Origin: Branchiostoma lanceolatum
Taxonomy: Eukaryota; Chordata; Leptocardii; Amphioxiformes; Branchiostomatidae
Length of the DNA: 64,000 bases
Assembly: GCF_035083965.1 (NCBI RefSeq)
Contig: NC_089724.1
Span: 7,914,501 to 7,978,500, forward strand
Direction: 5' to 3'
In this document: piece after piece, positions 13,413-24,483 of the stretch
How positions within the stretch are numbered: the stretch's first letter is position 1
How the letters are laid out: every line of letters starts with the position of its first letter
Position numbers and translations under genes: made by a program
The notes under the pieces: model-generated
What the model saw: the letters and a program-made list of their open reading frames with translations, nothing else
The model's database searches: none
What the model was told of the DNA's origin: nothing

Positions 13413-14502
13413 ATGAGTGGAGTTTGAACTGTATGTTAGTAAATCAGTAGTAGCCACCCAATATTCAAAATGAATAACATATTTCTGTCACTACAGATGC
13501 GCCTTTTTTCTGCCTGACTTTTGTGTAATTTCCAGCAATGAGTGTGTAGAATCCCCCTTCTCCCAAAGATGTAATCATAAGTTTTAAAAAAGGGGTTTGT
13601 GGTAAAATTAAGATTTGGTGTGATATCTGTCCATCTTGTATATAGCATTTGATTTTGTTTAATTTTCTTTCCACCAATTGCACAAGTTTTCGCTCTTTAC
13701 ATTCCGTTTAATTGTATTTAATGTGTTTAATGTGTAAGCGGACTCAAGGTAGAATAGTGAGAAATGTGTTAGAATAGAAAACTAATGGAGATATTGATAA
13801 AAGAAATAAATAAACAAACAAACAAAATAGCAGTTGTTGTTGACTAACGTTAACGCTTTACCCACCTGAAAAAATAGATTTGCCAATTTTGCACGTAGTT
13901 ACATACGAAATGATGATGGCATAAGAGAAATTCAATACAGGTCTTACAAACTCCTGTGGTCTGTCACAGTTTGAAAGTAACAATTCACAGGGAACATTTA
14001 AACGAACTTAAACGAATAAAAAAAGGTCAACTTCGCCACACTGAAGCTCGTCTTCAAATGATTCTTGGACCCAAACAGCACGTTTTGTCCAAATAATGTT
14101 GAGAATGTGTTACTTTTATGGGAGTGGGAAAGTTAGTCTAATTTGCAAGCTGAATGTCAGACAAGCATTCATCTGATAGATAAAACTTTTAGATATACAT
14201 TTTACAGATTTGAAGGTTAATATCGATATGATCTGAAGGTTTGGTTTCCCACAATGTGCGTAGAACTTCCAGGAAAATGTCATGATGGCAGAAAAAGATT
14301 TCAACGGACAACGAAAGAGAGTCAGGCATCTACTGTACATTTAAGGTTGGTGCCGATGTTGGTAAGGTTGATCATGTGTTTAAAATTTATTGTTAATGTC
14401 AAATGAATATCATGGTGATGACATGCAGGTATTCATCATCAGATTCAGACATCCATATCTATGATCCTGCTATGAAGGTTGACTACGTAACAAAAGAATA
14501 AC

Positions 14503-14655
14503 TTTATTGCACGACAATTTCACAATGTATGGCAACAACTATTCGACATATTCATACATGTAATACCAAATAGAGGTATAGAATAAAACTTAACATCCTG
14601 ATTACTAATACAATAAGGCCCAACATAATTATTTGATATAGTGTTACAATCGAGT
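14503..14655 (-). repeat. LINE-like 3' tail, copy 1
   Basis: A roughly 140-bp unit reading (plus strand) actttattgcacgacaatt, caatgtatggcaac, ggtatagaataaaact, atatagtgttacaa. The same unit is present at 18942-19090 and 27933-28068. On the minus strand it ends with AATAAAGTT, as the 3' tails of non-LTR elements often do. Shorter related tails lie at 23340-23415 and 27757-27815 in the opposite orientation and at 49217-49290. Confidence 0.65.
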
Positions 14656-14659
14656 GGGG

Positions 14660-17600
14660 CTAACCATTAGTTTCGACATCTTTTTCCAATGACAAATACA
14701 GTCTTTTATATATTTATCTATTTTCGCATTGTGGTTGTTGTTGCATCTACAGATATATGCAAATCTGTCTGAAGCATCGAGAGTCTTAATTGTATGTGCG
14801 CATAGAGTACTACCAAACACGACTTGAAACATTCCTGGAAAACGTGGGATAACCTTTAGCTGTCTTCAGGTGCTGTCTAAGACATAACCAGGTGCTGGGA
14901 ACGCGTGGGCGTTTCTTATACAACCCGCGGAGCAAAAAAAAAAGCTTTTTTGGAAAACTGTTGTCACTCCAGATGTTGATCTTTTTGTGTATAGAATGGG
15001 GAGATATTTCTCAATATGAGTTTAAAGTCGTGGTATCATCACAGCGAGAGTCACCAACGACAACGGGTGTGTCCTACTTGGTCCTGTTGAACTGTGCTTG
15101 CAAGTATATGTGTGACAGCTTATTTTCCAGTCTTCAGCAGATATATTCTTTACAGTTTTACAGTTTATTTGTTCAGTAATAAGTGCTCATGTGAGTGTAA
15201 CAACATGGTGGCTGTTATGAAGGCAGTATTTTGTTCCATCTAGAAAGGGATAAGTTGCACAAAGGTCTTCAGTTCAGGTCAACCAGCAATGTGGACTAGT
15301 CACAATACCAAATCAAGTCGGGATTTTCCTTTGTGGCTTTCTTTAAAATCATCAACAGTTCCTTGTTTAAAAAACTTCTGTCCAGGCAGCCATGTTGGCA
15401 TTGTTATGACAAGTGTTTTTGTCATGAAGACACATTCATCGTGAAATATGACACAAGAAACACGTTCAAACTATCACGGGACACAAAAAACATCCAGACG
15501 TGAATACTACAACCACCATTTGTAAAACGATCCTTCCAATGCTGATATTGACGTTGAGAAACATTCATTATAGTTGTATAGCCATGATTATCGCACCACG
15601 TATCAGTGAGATTTTCTGAAGGTTCATAAGGAGGTAAACATGTCCTCGGTAGTTTGATGACGGGTAGTTAGCTGCATCTTTCCTGTAGTTTTCACTCTTT
15701 CCCTGGTGTGGATAAGTTGTTGTTGGCTTGGTAGTACGTTTGTTAGTTACCTTGTACCTTTACCTACCGTTACCGTTTGTGTGGTCTTGTTATCAATGCG
15801 AGTGCAACAATGTAGTCCCTTAGGTTTAGAGGGAAACGTTATCATTACTGTTTGTACATTTGGACAACTCACGTAATCCATCTCATGGCAAAACATATTT
15901 CGTAAAATTATATTGTACATTGCACGCAGAAACATTGAACTTACTGTGACCGAACGTACCTGGTGTCTCTGGATTCATCCGAGTTTGTTTTTTTCGTCTG
16001 TACTGCTGTATTTCTAGAGATTTTTGGTCGCCTGTTCCCCCATCACTTCACGCTATATGCCTCTACTGCTCCCGTACTACAGGCTTACCATACTGAATCG
16101 TGAGATTTTATGTATTGTTGTGATTGTAGACTTTGCCACGCATCTAAAGTATTTGCTAGTTTTATTCTCATATTGCGTCCTTAAAACGTACAAATCAACA
16201 AACAGACAATCTGGAATGCATTATAAGCGGAATGCAATCGACATTTAACTACCCACAATTCACCTGCCGTACGTGCGCCATCATCTCGGGAGTCCGCCAT
16301 GTTGAAACGGGACATGGTGAAATGTCATCATTTTGAAGTCGATTTTGCTTAGCTTAAACGATAATTTGATTAACATGCCGTCAGTTGTAGCACGTTTAGA
16401 GCAATATGGTATCTGTTGTTTTGTGAGCTGTACAATTGTGGTGTATACTGCCTATTTTGATGAACAAATCTTAGTTCCGTATTTTGCATCACACAGGACG
16501 AACAGCGGGTCCTTTACGTTGATGTGCTGCTTGCAGCAAGATTGTTGTACGCCATGATTGGTCAATGACGGTTGTGTGTTTAGCTCAAGACTGACTCTTC
16601 ATTTCGCGTACGAAATTTCTGCATCTACAATCTTGTACCACTTCGTGTGTGTTCTTTCACTGTTGCTATGTATTGATATTCTAAGGTCTGTGCCATCCTG
16701 CATACACTGGAGATGCTTGCTGAGGGACACCGTTCTCTCGAACCAACTCTACCTGTGTGGAGATGGACACTGTGACACGTTTTACCTGTCCTGTGGTGCG
16801 GCCATCCATCTCTGTGGCTTCATCGCATCTTCAAGTACAACGGTGCTTTCTAGACACTGTGAGATGGACGTTCTTTCGTATTAACGATACACGCCAAACG
16901 TGGTAAGAGCTTGAGTTACAAGGTGTACCGGTTCAACCATTGCCTTTGCAATTGGTGAGTTCTACGGTTCCATTGACAAGATAGAGAGCCCCACCCAGGA
17001 GAGGAATTTTACAGACCATACCCATAATCCACGTTGTTGTCATTATTTCATTCAACCATGCACGTTCCTTTTTGTACTGTTCGTTATAGCTATAGGTACA
17101 TTGTATAGGCCTACACCTGTGTTCATGGTGTGTTGGGTTGGTTGGTTGGTTGGTTTCGTGTTAAGCATAGTATGCAATAACATCTTATTTGTTTTCAATC
17201 GTTGCTAATCTACATTCTATCTGATGTGGTCACTGTAGTAGGACTAGTAGGGACCAATTTTTTGGCCATGTTCGTCTTTGTAGGAAGTTTGCTTTCTTTT
17301 GCATACCACTCGTACTGGACTCCAAATATGTACTTAGGTTCGGTTTAAAGTTGATCCCTCAGCACTATAGCCACATCATATATTGTCAAAATAACTTTAA
17401 ACAAGGGCACAATAATTGTAAAGGTATATATGACCGTAACGTTGAACTACTCCTAATAGTGATCGTGACATGCTTCATAATCATTTAGTTGCCAAAATGC
17501 ACTATAAAGCAACCGTTACCGAGTAAAAATGCAGACAACATTCATTATTGGGACATTCTGCAATTCTTCGCGTTAGCTTGTCTGTTATCATTTTTGTTTG

Positions 17601-17970
17601 TTTTTGTTTGCAAATTACTTAGTTGTTCTTAAAGTACTGTAAGAGATATGACTACCTGTGTTACACCTGCATATGTTGTACGCATACTTCATAATGATAA
17701 AACATATGATGATCTCCTATAAACAAAAGGGTATTAATATCAAGGCCAAATTATACATGTTTATGACTTCAGTGATCATCCAGATACACAGTTGTGATAA
17801 GATTCATTAATCACTTGCAAGTTCAAACTGCTTTCAGAATGCGAGATATGCGTGGAATATTATTGTTTACCATTGGTATGTTAAGTGTTTAGGTATGATT
17901 TGTGTTTATCCCATGTCTAGAAAGCAATAACAAAAGAAACAGAACAACGCCCACATTGCAGGTGAAATGT
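14660..17970. other. No gene recognised
   Basis: Open frames up to 108 codons at 16558-16884, Cys-rich but unlike any family I know. A CCGCCATGTTG YY1-like context occurs at about 16297 beside a short frame that soon stops. A (TTGG)n run lies at about 17136-17153. Confidence 0.35.
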
Positions 17971-17972
17971 GC

Positions 17973-18046
17973 GAGGCCTGATGGTATAGGCTTATGATTC
18001 TCGCTTTAGGTTGGAGCGGTCCCGAGTTCAACTCCCAAACAGGCTC
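17973..18046 (+). pseudogene. tRNA-Pro-like pseudogene or tRNA-derived fragment
   Basis: The sequence from ggcctgatggtatagg to caggct matches the layout of a tRNA-Pro: D-arm phrase TGATGGTATAGG, then TATGATTCTCGCTTTAGG (AGG at the anticodon position), then GTCCCGAGTTCAA as T-arm and box B. The acceptor ends pair (GGCCTG with CAGGCT, one G-U). The anticodon stem and the 3' half of the T stem (ctcccaaa) are broken, so it is probably not a working tRNA. Confidence 0.6.
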
Positions 18047-18350
18047 TTAATTTTCAGTTAAAGCGTCAAATATTGCAAGTTTTGTGACTTCCAGCAAAAA
18101 TACATGCGTAACACGATGGTAACTTTTCAAGTGACATAACATTTCTTTTTCGGCTCCTCAATATGTTTGAATGATACTGCGATGTGAAACTACGTTGGTG
18201 GCAGCTCTATTCGACCCTGTACATTCCTATCAATGCTAATGGATACATACACCTATCGCCTTACTTTGGTACTTGCAATCGATATGATGGTTCCTTGGTG
18301 TCAGCGCAATGTTGCAGTTCAGTGACACAATATTTAGGGACAACGTGCCC

Positions 18351-18425
18351 TAGCCTGGAGTCCAGCCTTGTTAGCCATCGCCAGCTCGCAACGTCGCAAA
18401 GCTAACAAGGCCAGACTCCAGGCTA
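18351..18425. repeat. Foldback MITE, family A (TAGCCTGGAGTC arms)
   Basis: Arms tagcctggagtccagcct… at 18351-18375 and the near-perfect reverse complement at 18401-18425, with a 25-bp loop. The same arm sequence is used by the larger copy at 42640-42739. Confidence 0.75.
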
Positions 18426-18941
18426 CACGTATCCTGGACTATGACTACAGCGTGCAAACCAACAATCCACAGATGGCTTGCCTTTATTATCATTATTATT
18501 TGTTAAACTTAGCTTTAAAACTTTTGCGTTTGTAGATCATATCATGTCAGTGCTGAACAGTTGCATACTAGTATGTTTAATTCTGCTTGTTCTCAGGACT
18601 AGGCGTGTGTTAATCATAATCTTACTATCTGATCTCTTTATACGATTCGCCAAAAATAGTTACTCAAGCTAGTTACTCAACATCTTTATACAATTATTTG
18701 CTATTCTTGTCAGGTTTGACAAAAGATTCAAAGTGCGTCATAAACTACAGAAGCAGTGTTCGATGATCATAAACCGAAATTTGAGGGCACCTCTTTATCA
18801 GCTCTTTATCACAACTTTTGTTGCAATATATGATATTTCAACGGGCTAGCTCTTGTAAAGATCATTCATTCATAGCTTGTCGTTCATCTCTATCCAGTTC
18901 AGTGCGACTTCATTCGCTTCCCGCAGGTAAAGATAACATAG

Positions 18942-19090
18942 AAGAACATTATTGCACGACAATTGTATACGGTACAATGTATGGCAACAAGTATTAAACA
19001 AAGTACAAATAGAGGTATAGAATAAAACTGAACATCCTAATTATTAACACAATAAGGGCTAGCATAACTATTTGATATAGTGTTACAACG
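18942..19090 (-). repeat. LINE-like 3' tail, copy 2
   Basis: Second copy of the unit described at 14503-14655, including gtatggcaacaa, ggtatagaataaaactgaac and gatatagtgttacaac. Confidence 0.65.
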
Positions 19091-20036
19091 TATGTGTAGT
19101 CTACATGTACTTGCTGTTTCGGTCATCCTACAGCTTAGATGGTGACTCATGGTCTCTACCAGAGTCCATTGCATTGGTTGCTAGAAAAATAGCAAAAATT
19201 GGCCAGATAGACATAGATAGATAACATGCCAGATAACATGAGACGGCCTGGGAGCACAGCATGCGACCCATGGAGTCTGTTAAAGATTAGACCCGTTAGA
19301 CTCATTCCAAGGTTTGATCGTCTTAGACAATGAGGCACAATTCTACATGTATAACATTTGGCTTTTGGAGCTTGACGTGTCTCTAGGCTGAGCGGTATAA
19401 GTACAAAAAGTGCATGGATCTTCGTAATTTGGAAGTCTAGGTCACATTTACATTTGGGTCCGTGTCCCTTTCTTTTCGGCATACTCATTAGCTACATCTT
19501 GAAAGCTCCCTTACCGACTTTTCACGGTGACAAAGACCATGTTACAGTATTGGTACAATATCGCTGTCATCATTTCTGTGCAAAAGTCAGACTTGCCCAA
19601 CTCCTGACAGATACGACTGTGTACACCACTCGGCGTGCCCTGTCCTTTTTGTGGTTTGGGGCTTTTGAGATCTCGACAGAAAAGCCCTTACCTCAAAAGG
19701 GATAGGGTTCTGCTGCATGTAGCGACATATACATGTTCATCACTGGACTCCTCTTTAGTTCTTATGTCAATAAAGCTTCTTTAACCACTCTGTCAAGGCA
19801 GTCGCGTCAGTTCAAGAGAATATCATTCAAGAGAACAACTAACTTGTTCTTACGTACTTTGTACAAGCAATTGCAGTGGTGGTGCAATTTGAATGATTTA
19901 TAAAAGTATCTAGCTATGTACCCTTGCATTATGGCCGTGGACACGGCCTCCAAACTCAGAGGTCCCTGGTTAACTTGTCTTGTAAAATATCAGGGACAAA
20001 GTGGTTCAGATACAGTTCCTTAATGTGTTAATTATG

Positions 20037-20200
20037 TCGAAAAGGTGTGTTAAAAGGTTTGTAACGTCTTCTCGGACAAACTGCACCCCCTACATGGACG
20101 TACCTTCCGAAGGGGGCGGAGTTCGTCCTACGAACCTGCAGTTCCGAGGCGAGGTTGCAGACCACCGACGTCGTTTAACTTTCACACCTTTTCGAGGGCG
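20037..20200. repeat. Small foldback element
   Basis: TCGAAAAGGTGTG at about 20037 is repeated as its reverse complement (cacaccttttcga) at about 20186. Inner parts of the arms are also partly complementary. The GC-rich loop gives a 77-codon open frame that I regard as fortuitous. Confidence 0.45.
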
Positions 20201-20673
20201 TATGCGTCAAACAAGCGTTAGCATTTCTTACTAGAAGTTTTGTTTTGGTCCCATTCACAACTTTTAAAGGAAATTTGAGGGATTTCGAAACTGTCTTAGG
20301 TGTGCAAATAACGCACGTGTCATATAAAAAATATGATGATACGGGCAAATTGTCTCGGACTTAATTTGCATGTGGGTGCTTTTATGCATGAAGAAGTAAT
20401 AGATTGATTCTAAGACAAGCAAATAGTTCATTGCCAAACGTCCGGATGTCTAAGCTAAGAAAGAGATTTTAATATCTGTAATGACAATAAACATTTCTCA
20501 TGTATTAATAACATTAATAACATTGGAAACATATAGAGTCACCGTAGTCTGGCTGATGCCATGTATGTTGAAGATGTCATCATTGCGTATGAGATCATGT
20601 ATTGTGTACATCGTGTTGTACATTGCGATGTAGATTAAAGTACTACGTGACAAACTTCATAACAGCTAGAAGC

Positions 20674-20695
20674 TGACGTCACATATTTGACGTCA
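20674..20695. promoter_or_regulatory. Two CRE palindromes upstream of a strong ATG
   Basis: TGACGTCA occurs perfectly at 20674-20681 and 20688-20695, 14 bp apart, and a related TGATGTAA follows at 20703. They lie 38-60 bp before the ATG at 20733. CRE pairs near a start are a usual place for CREB/ATF binding. Function is inferred. Confidence 0.45.
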
Positions 20696-20732
20696 CTGCA
20701 TATGATGTAACAGCGCCTACTTGCGGAAAGCC

Positions 20733-20831
20733 ATGGCTATACACGTTACTCAACCAGGTGTTGGTATTACAGACCCCAAAGTAAATGTTCTTCAGTGCAC
20801 TACTTGCAGTTTTGGCCTTAAGAGCAAAAAG
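20733..20831 (+). CDS. Candidate first coding exon of an unidentified gene
   Basis: The ATG has an ideal context (GAAAGCCATGG). The frame is open for 33 codons, starts MAIHVTQPGVGITDPKVN, contains one Cys-x2-Cys pair, and ends exactly at a consensus donor AAG|gtaagg in phase 0. Two CRE palindromes lie just upstream. No following exon was found between here and the astacin gene, whose own TATA box is at 24390. It could belong to a gene whose later exons I failed to recognise, or be a promoter-derived short transcript. Confidence 0.35.
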
Positions 20832-22064
20832 GTAAGGGCAACAGTGTTAGGATACTGAAGGTTTATTTGCAAGTTCATGCCCGAAGGATACTTTCAAGTA
20901 AGTAAAGAAATAGGAAACATACATGTGGCAAGGACCGTTTATTGGCATTATTGTAACTTGAGACTACTCAAATACCAGTGTTAGTGCTATATACTGGCAG
21001 ATATATACTGGTCAGCAGTTTCCGATTTGCAAATTGTTCGAGTACTTTGGAAAGTCATATTCTGCTTGTATGCGATTAGAGGGGTGAACTGGCGCTAGGA
21101 TAGGATTGATTCTAGGCTATTCCCAACCCAGTGCCGACCTTGGTCTTGCATAGCAATGTTCCAAGATCTGTATATGGAGATTTGAGCACTTGTTTGTTTT
21201 GGCCTAGATCTACAACTAAACCACAGATCCCTGAACAATTTCGTGAGTTGCGCTGTCCTCCTATGGGGGAGGTAGTTACCATGCAATTTGCAGCTCAACA
21301 AGAGGTTGGATCGTGGGGGCTTGAGCATATGCTGAAAATGTAAAATTCACATCGACACAGTACTGTACTACTAATTTGACTTCGCATTGAATAAGATAAG
21401 TTGACAAGCGTACATTCAATGTTATTCCTGGACCACTGTTTAATCACATCAAAATCTTTTTTTTGTGTGAGTGTGTGTTCTTTTTCCTAATATGTTCTGT
21501 GGCTCAAATTGTGCATATCTTACACAACTAGTGAAATTTTACTCTTAACTTTTCTACATCCAATGTAATACATACAATAAGTAACGCTGCGAACGCCACC
21601 TTGCAATGCAAATTTATTTTGTTTGCAATGATAAACTTTACAAAAAACCAAGGAGATCTGAAAATACTCTGACGTTTATTTATTATCTTCAAATAGAAAG
21701 GCCTGACACTATTTCAGGTTCCTTTATTTCAAACGAAAAACTTTATTGAAGTCCAATAGCTTCAACTGATATAGCACCGGTGTAATGATTTCTGGTTGAG
21801 CACTTGACGTCAGCGTACATCAGAGATACGTCATAGCTTATTATCGTGCATGTAGTATTGCATCAGGCTGTGTTGCCTGAAGTCGTAAAAATTAGTGCAT
21901 GCAGCAGCTGTTGAGATTTCACGCGGTATCTTTTAATTTAATAGCCTCGTGAATTTTATTGCCACGTGTGCGATATTGTTCCTATCATTGGTAAAGGTCG
22001 CTTTATCTACTTTATTGCCACCCCCCACCACGCGCCGCCACCATTTTGTACTATTTGCTCTTAC

Positions 22065-22087
22065 CCAGCATCCATAGCGACCGCCAT
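22065..22087 (-). promoter_or_regulatory. YY1-type start context with donor, minus strand
   Basis: On the minus strand, TTGCAGATGGCGGTCGC gives a classic ATGGCGG initiator. The frame reads MAVAMDAG and meets a donor gtaagagc after 23 nt. A second AAAATGGTGGC lies just downstream and a TGACGTCA at 21805-21812. This may be a promoter or first exon, but it is far too short to claim as a gene. Confidence 0.2.
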
Positions 22088-22635
22088 CTGCAAGTTTGCT
22101 GAACACTTCACGAGTCGTAGCTACTGGGGATGTGCCCAATTACCAAGAGATTATAGCTATGATAAGACGTAATATTGCCTTTTTTTTCGAAAAATCATCT
22201 GAAATAAAAACAACAACAACACAGAATTAGAATTGGTTCTTCTACTGTCGGCTTTAATATTTGTTATGACGTTCGTAACAGTACATCATGAAGTTGAAAT
22301 CCATTCTATAGGCTTCTGATAATTGATTGATTCATAGATACGAACTATCTTTACATGTATTTATTCTTACAAGCATAGACGATGATAAATAACATATTGT
22401 TTGCAATTGCAGCTGTTATAATTCTCGTACAGTTGTTGTGAATGAAAGAGGGGGCGTTCGCTCCACTACTATTAAAGAAAACATACAATGATGCATGTCA
22501 TAATTCAACATGATTCAAGTTTAGAATAGGATAAACTCTCCCTCGCCTATAATCTATTTCGGATTCGAAGCAATTTGAGAACGTTAAAACTGGAAATATT
22601 CTAGATATGGCAATCTGTATCACATTAACATTTAC

Positions 22636-22885
22636 TTGCTCATATCAGCACATGTCTATAATGATTTCATACTTAGGGCGTTTAAAAAGAGCACAGAAAC
22701 AGGAGTAGTCTTTTATATATATTGGGACCACCAAAAATTCAACGCCCAGATTTCCAATGAGTTCTCACCATATACACAACGACATCGCATCTTTGCTCGA
22801 ACTTATTATGTATAAAAACGACAAGAAAATTGAATTTGAAAATCCGACTTCCAACGTTTTGAAATTGTTTTTTTTTTTGCTCCCT
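22636..22885. repeat. Diverged copy of the 546-bp TTAA element
   Basis: Shares ordered phrases with 43245-43680: atttcatacttagggcgttt, agcacagaa, ttttatatattggg, aatgagttctcacc, catcgcatctttgctc, gaaaattgaatttgaa and gacttccaacg. This is a second, older copy of the element nested at 43148-43693. Confidence 0.6.
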
Positions 22886-23857
22886 TAACGGAAATTGTCA
22901 AAGTCAGCTCCTCTGCGCCCCTCCCCCGGGCCTGGCCTACCACTTATCTTTCTCATCAAGTGTATACACAAGTATCATGCGTCGATGGACTTTGAATAAG
23001 TGACGCCCATGTTAAGTATGTGGAAAGGGTGACCGTTGGTCAAGTAGCAGTCTTTGAACTTTTGAGCTAATGCACTACTTTGTTAGACTATACAAAGTCA
23101 AAATCACAAGCTATTGACCAGGCGACAACGATGCCATTGAAGACGAAGAATATGAGTTGTTCTCCATGCCTAGAAATTGAAAAGGTTCGACACCACAACA
23201 CACCAGCCACTCAGAGACCAATTTCTTTATACATCATTCCAAAAGCGAGACCGAATTACCCATACATGAGTTAAGACTATACTGTAATCGATGTACTGTT
23301 GTATGATATTTTGTAGTAAGAATCGTCGGATAGAAAAGCCTTGTAGTATTGTTGATTGAATGCCATACATTGTACCATGTACATTTTCATGTACGGTTGT
23401 TGAGCAATAAAGTTCATTCATTCAACATTGGATTTCAAAAAACTTTCAGACAGATATCCGTCCTTCATGGCCAAAATATTGGAGGAATGTTTGTAGACTA
23501 GCCTAACCCGTGATTATTCCTTCTGCAATCGTATGATTTTCGTAACTTAGGTCATTTGATTTTGGAGTACCGTAAGCCTCCTTCTCCGAGAGGTACACAG
23601 GATGTTAAACTAGTGGTACCATATTTTCTGACGCCAATGCGTCGGGAAAAGTGTGAATAACACACTAAGAATTTTTCTGAATGATCTCCAAAACAAAGGA
23701 ATAACAAAAACACAAATAGTCACAAAAACACAGGAAATACATGCATTACCGGTTCCTGTGCTTAGTTGTGACGGTGTTTGTTTACGTCTTGTTTGTAAAC
23801 TTTTGTAGGTGTTTCTGGAGAGCGCCGTGGAAGCCAGACATGGCGCGCGTCGCGCTC

Positions 23858-23881
23858 TGACGTCACCGTCACCTGACGTCA
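23858..23881. promoter_or_regulatory. Pair of CRE palindromes upstream of the astacin gene
   Basis: TGACGTCA at 23858-23865 and 23874-23881, 16 bp apart. They lie about 600 bp upstream of the astacin ATG and just upstream of a minus-strand ATG at 23839-23841, which opens a short frame (MSGFHGALQKHLQKFTNK) ending at a gtaaac donor. They could serve either direction; neither is proven. Confidence 0.35.
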
Positions 23882-24389
23882 TTAAGATAAATGATGTTTA
23901 CCTACCCACAGCCTCACAAATCTGTTAACAATTCACTCCACACAGCGCTCACAACAGCGCTATAAACAAAACCAATAGCAAGCACTGATTGTAAACACTG
24001 TGTGCCGCTCCCTACTCATAAAACCGGCGTACTATTTGAACGGTATTTAAAAAAGAAGGCCATATAAACTCCCAAAATTAGAATTGCCGGTTGTAAAGCG
24101 TTATTAAACTTATAGGTGGGGTTACTATTTGATGTACCTTTGGCCTTAATATGAGCTAATCGGCTGATAATGTCTTTATAACGGACACGTCATTCATGGA
24201 GCGTTTGTGTGCCACCTCATAGGCGCGCCCGCTTATCGGGTCTCAGTCATAATGCGAATAATACGGCCAAGATAACATTCAAAACCTCGTGGAAGCGGTT
24301 TAATTAAAGTATGGGTAGAAACGGGGGTGGAGAAGGTTTCTACAATTGTTGTGCTGGAGACATCCTGTGGAAAGCAAACAGAGAAGATG

Positions 24390-24396
24390 TATAAAT
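24390..24396 (+). promoter_or_regulatory. TATA box of the astacin gene
   Basis: TATAAAT lies 94 bp before the astacin ATG at 24484. A start of transcription near 24420 would give a 5' UTR of about 65 nt, containing three GAGCC units just before the ATG. Confidence 0.6.
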
Positions 24397-24483
24397 TCTG
24401 CCCCGGTCCGAGGTATGCTAAGTTGCAGACGACCGAGGTTTGACGAACGCACACGACACGAGCCGAGCCGAGCCGAGTACGAG

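Noticed and set aside
16558-16884. 108-codon plus-strand frame rich in Cys and Leu
   Set aside because: No start context, splice signals, domain or repeats in support; length is within what chance gives over 64 kb.
21131-21343. Plus-strand frame after a cccag acceptor (…EQFRELRCPPMGEVVTMQF…)
   Set aside because: Considered as the next exon after 20733-20831, but the acceptor context is poor, no domain is recognisable, and an opposite-strand frame of similar length overlaps it.
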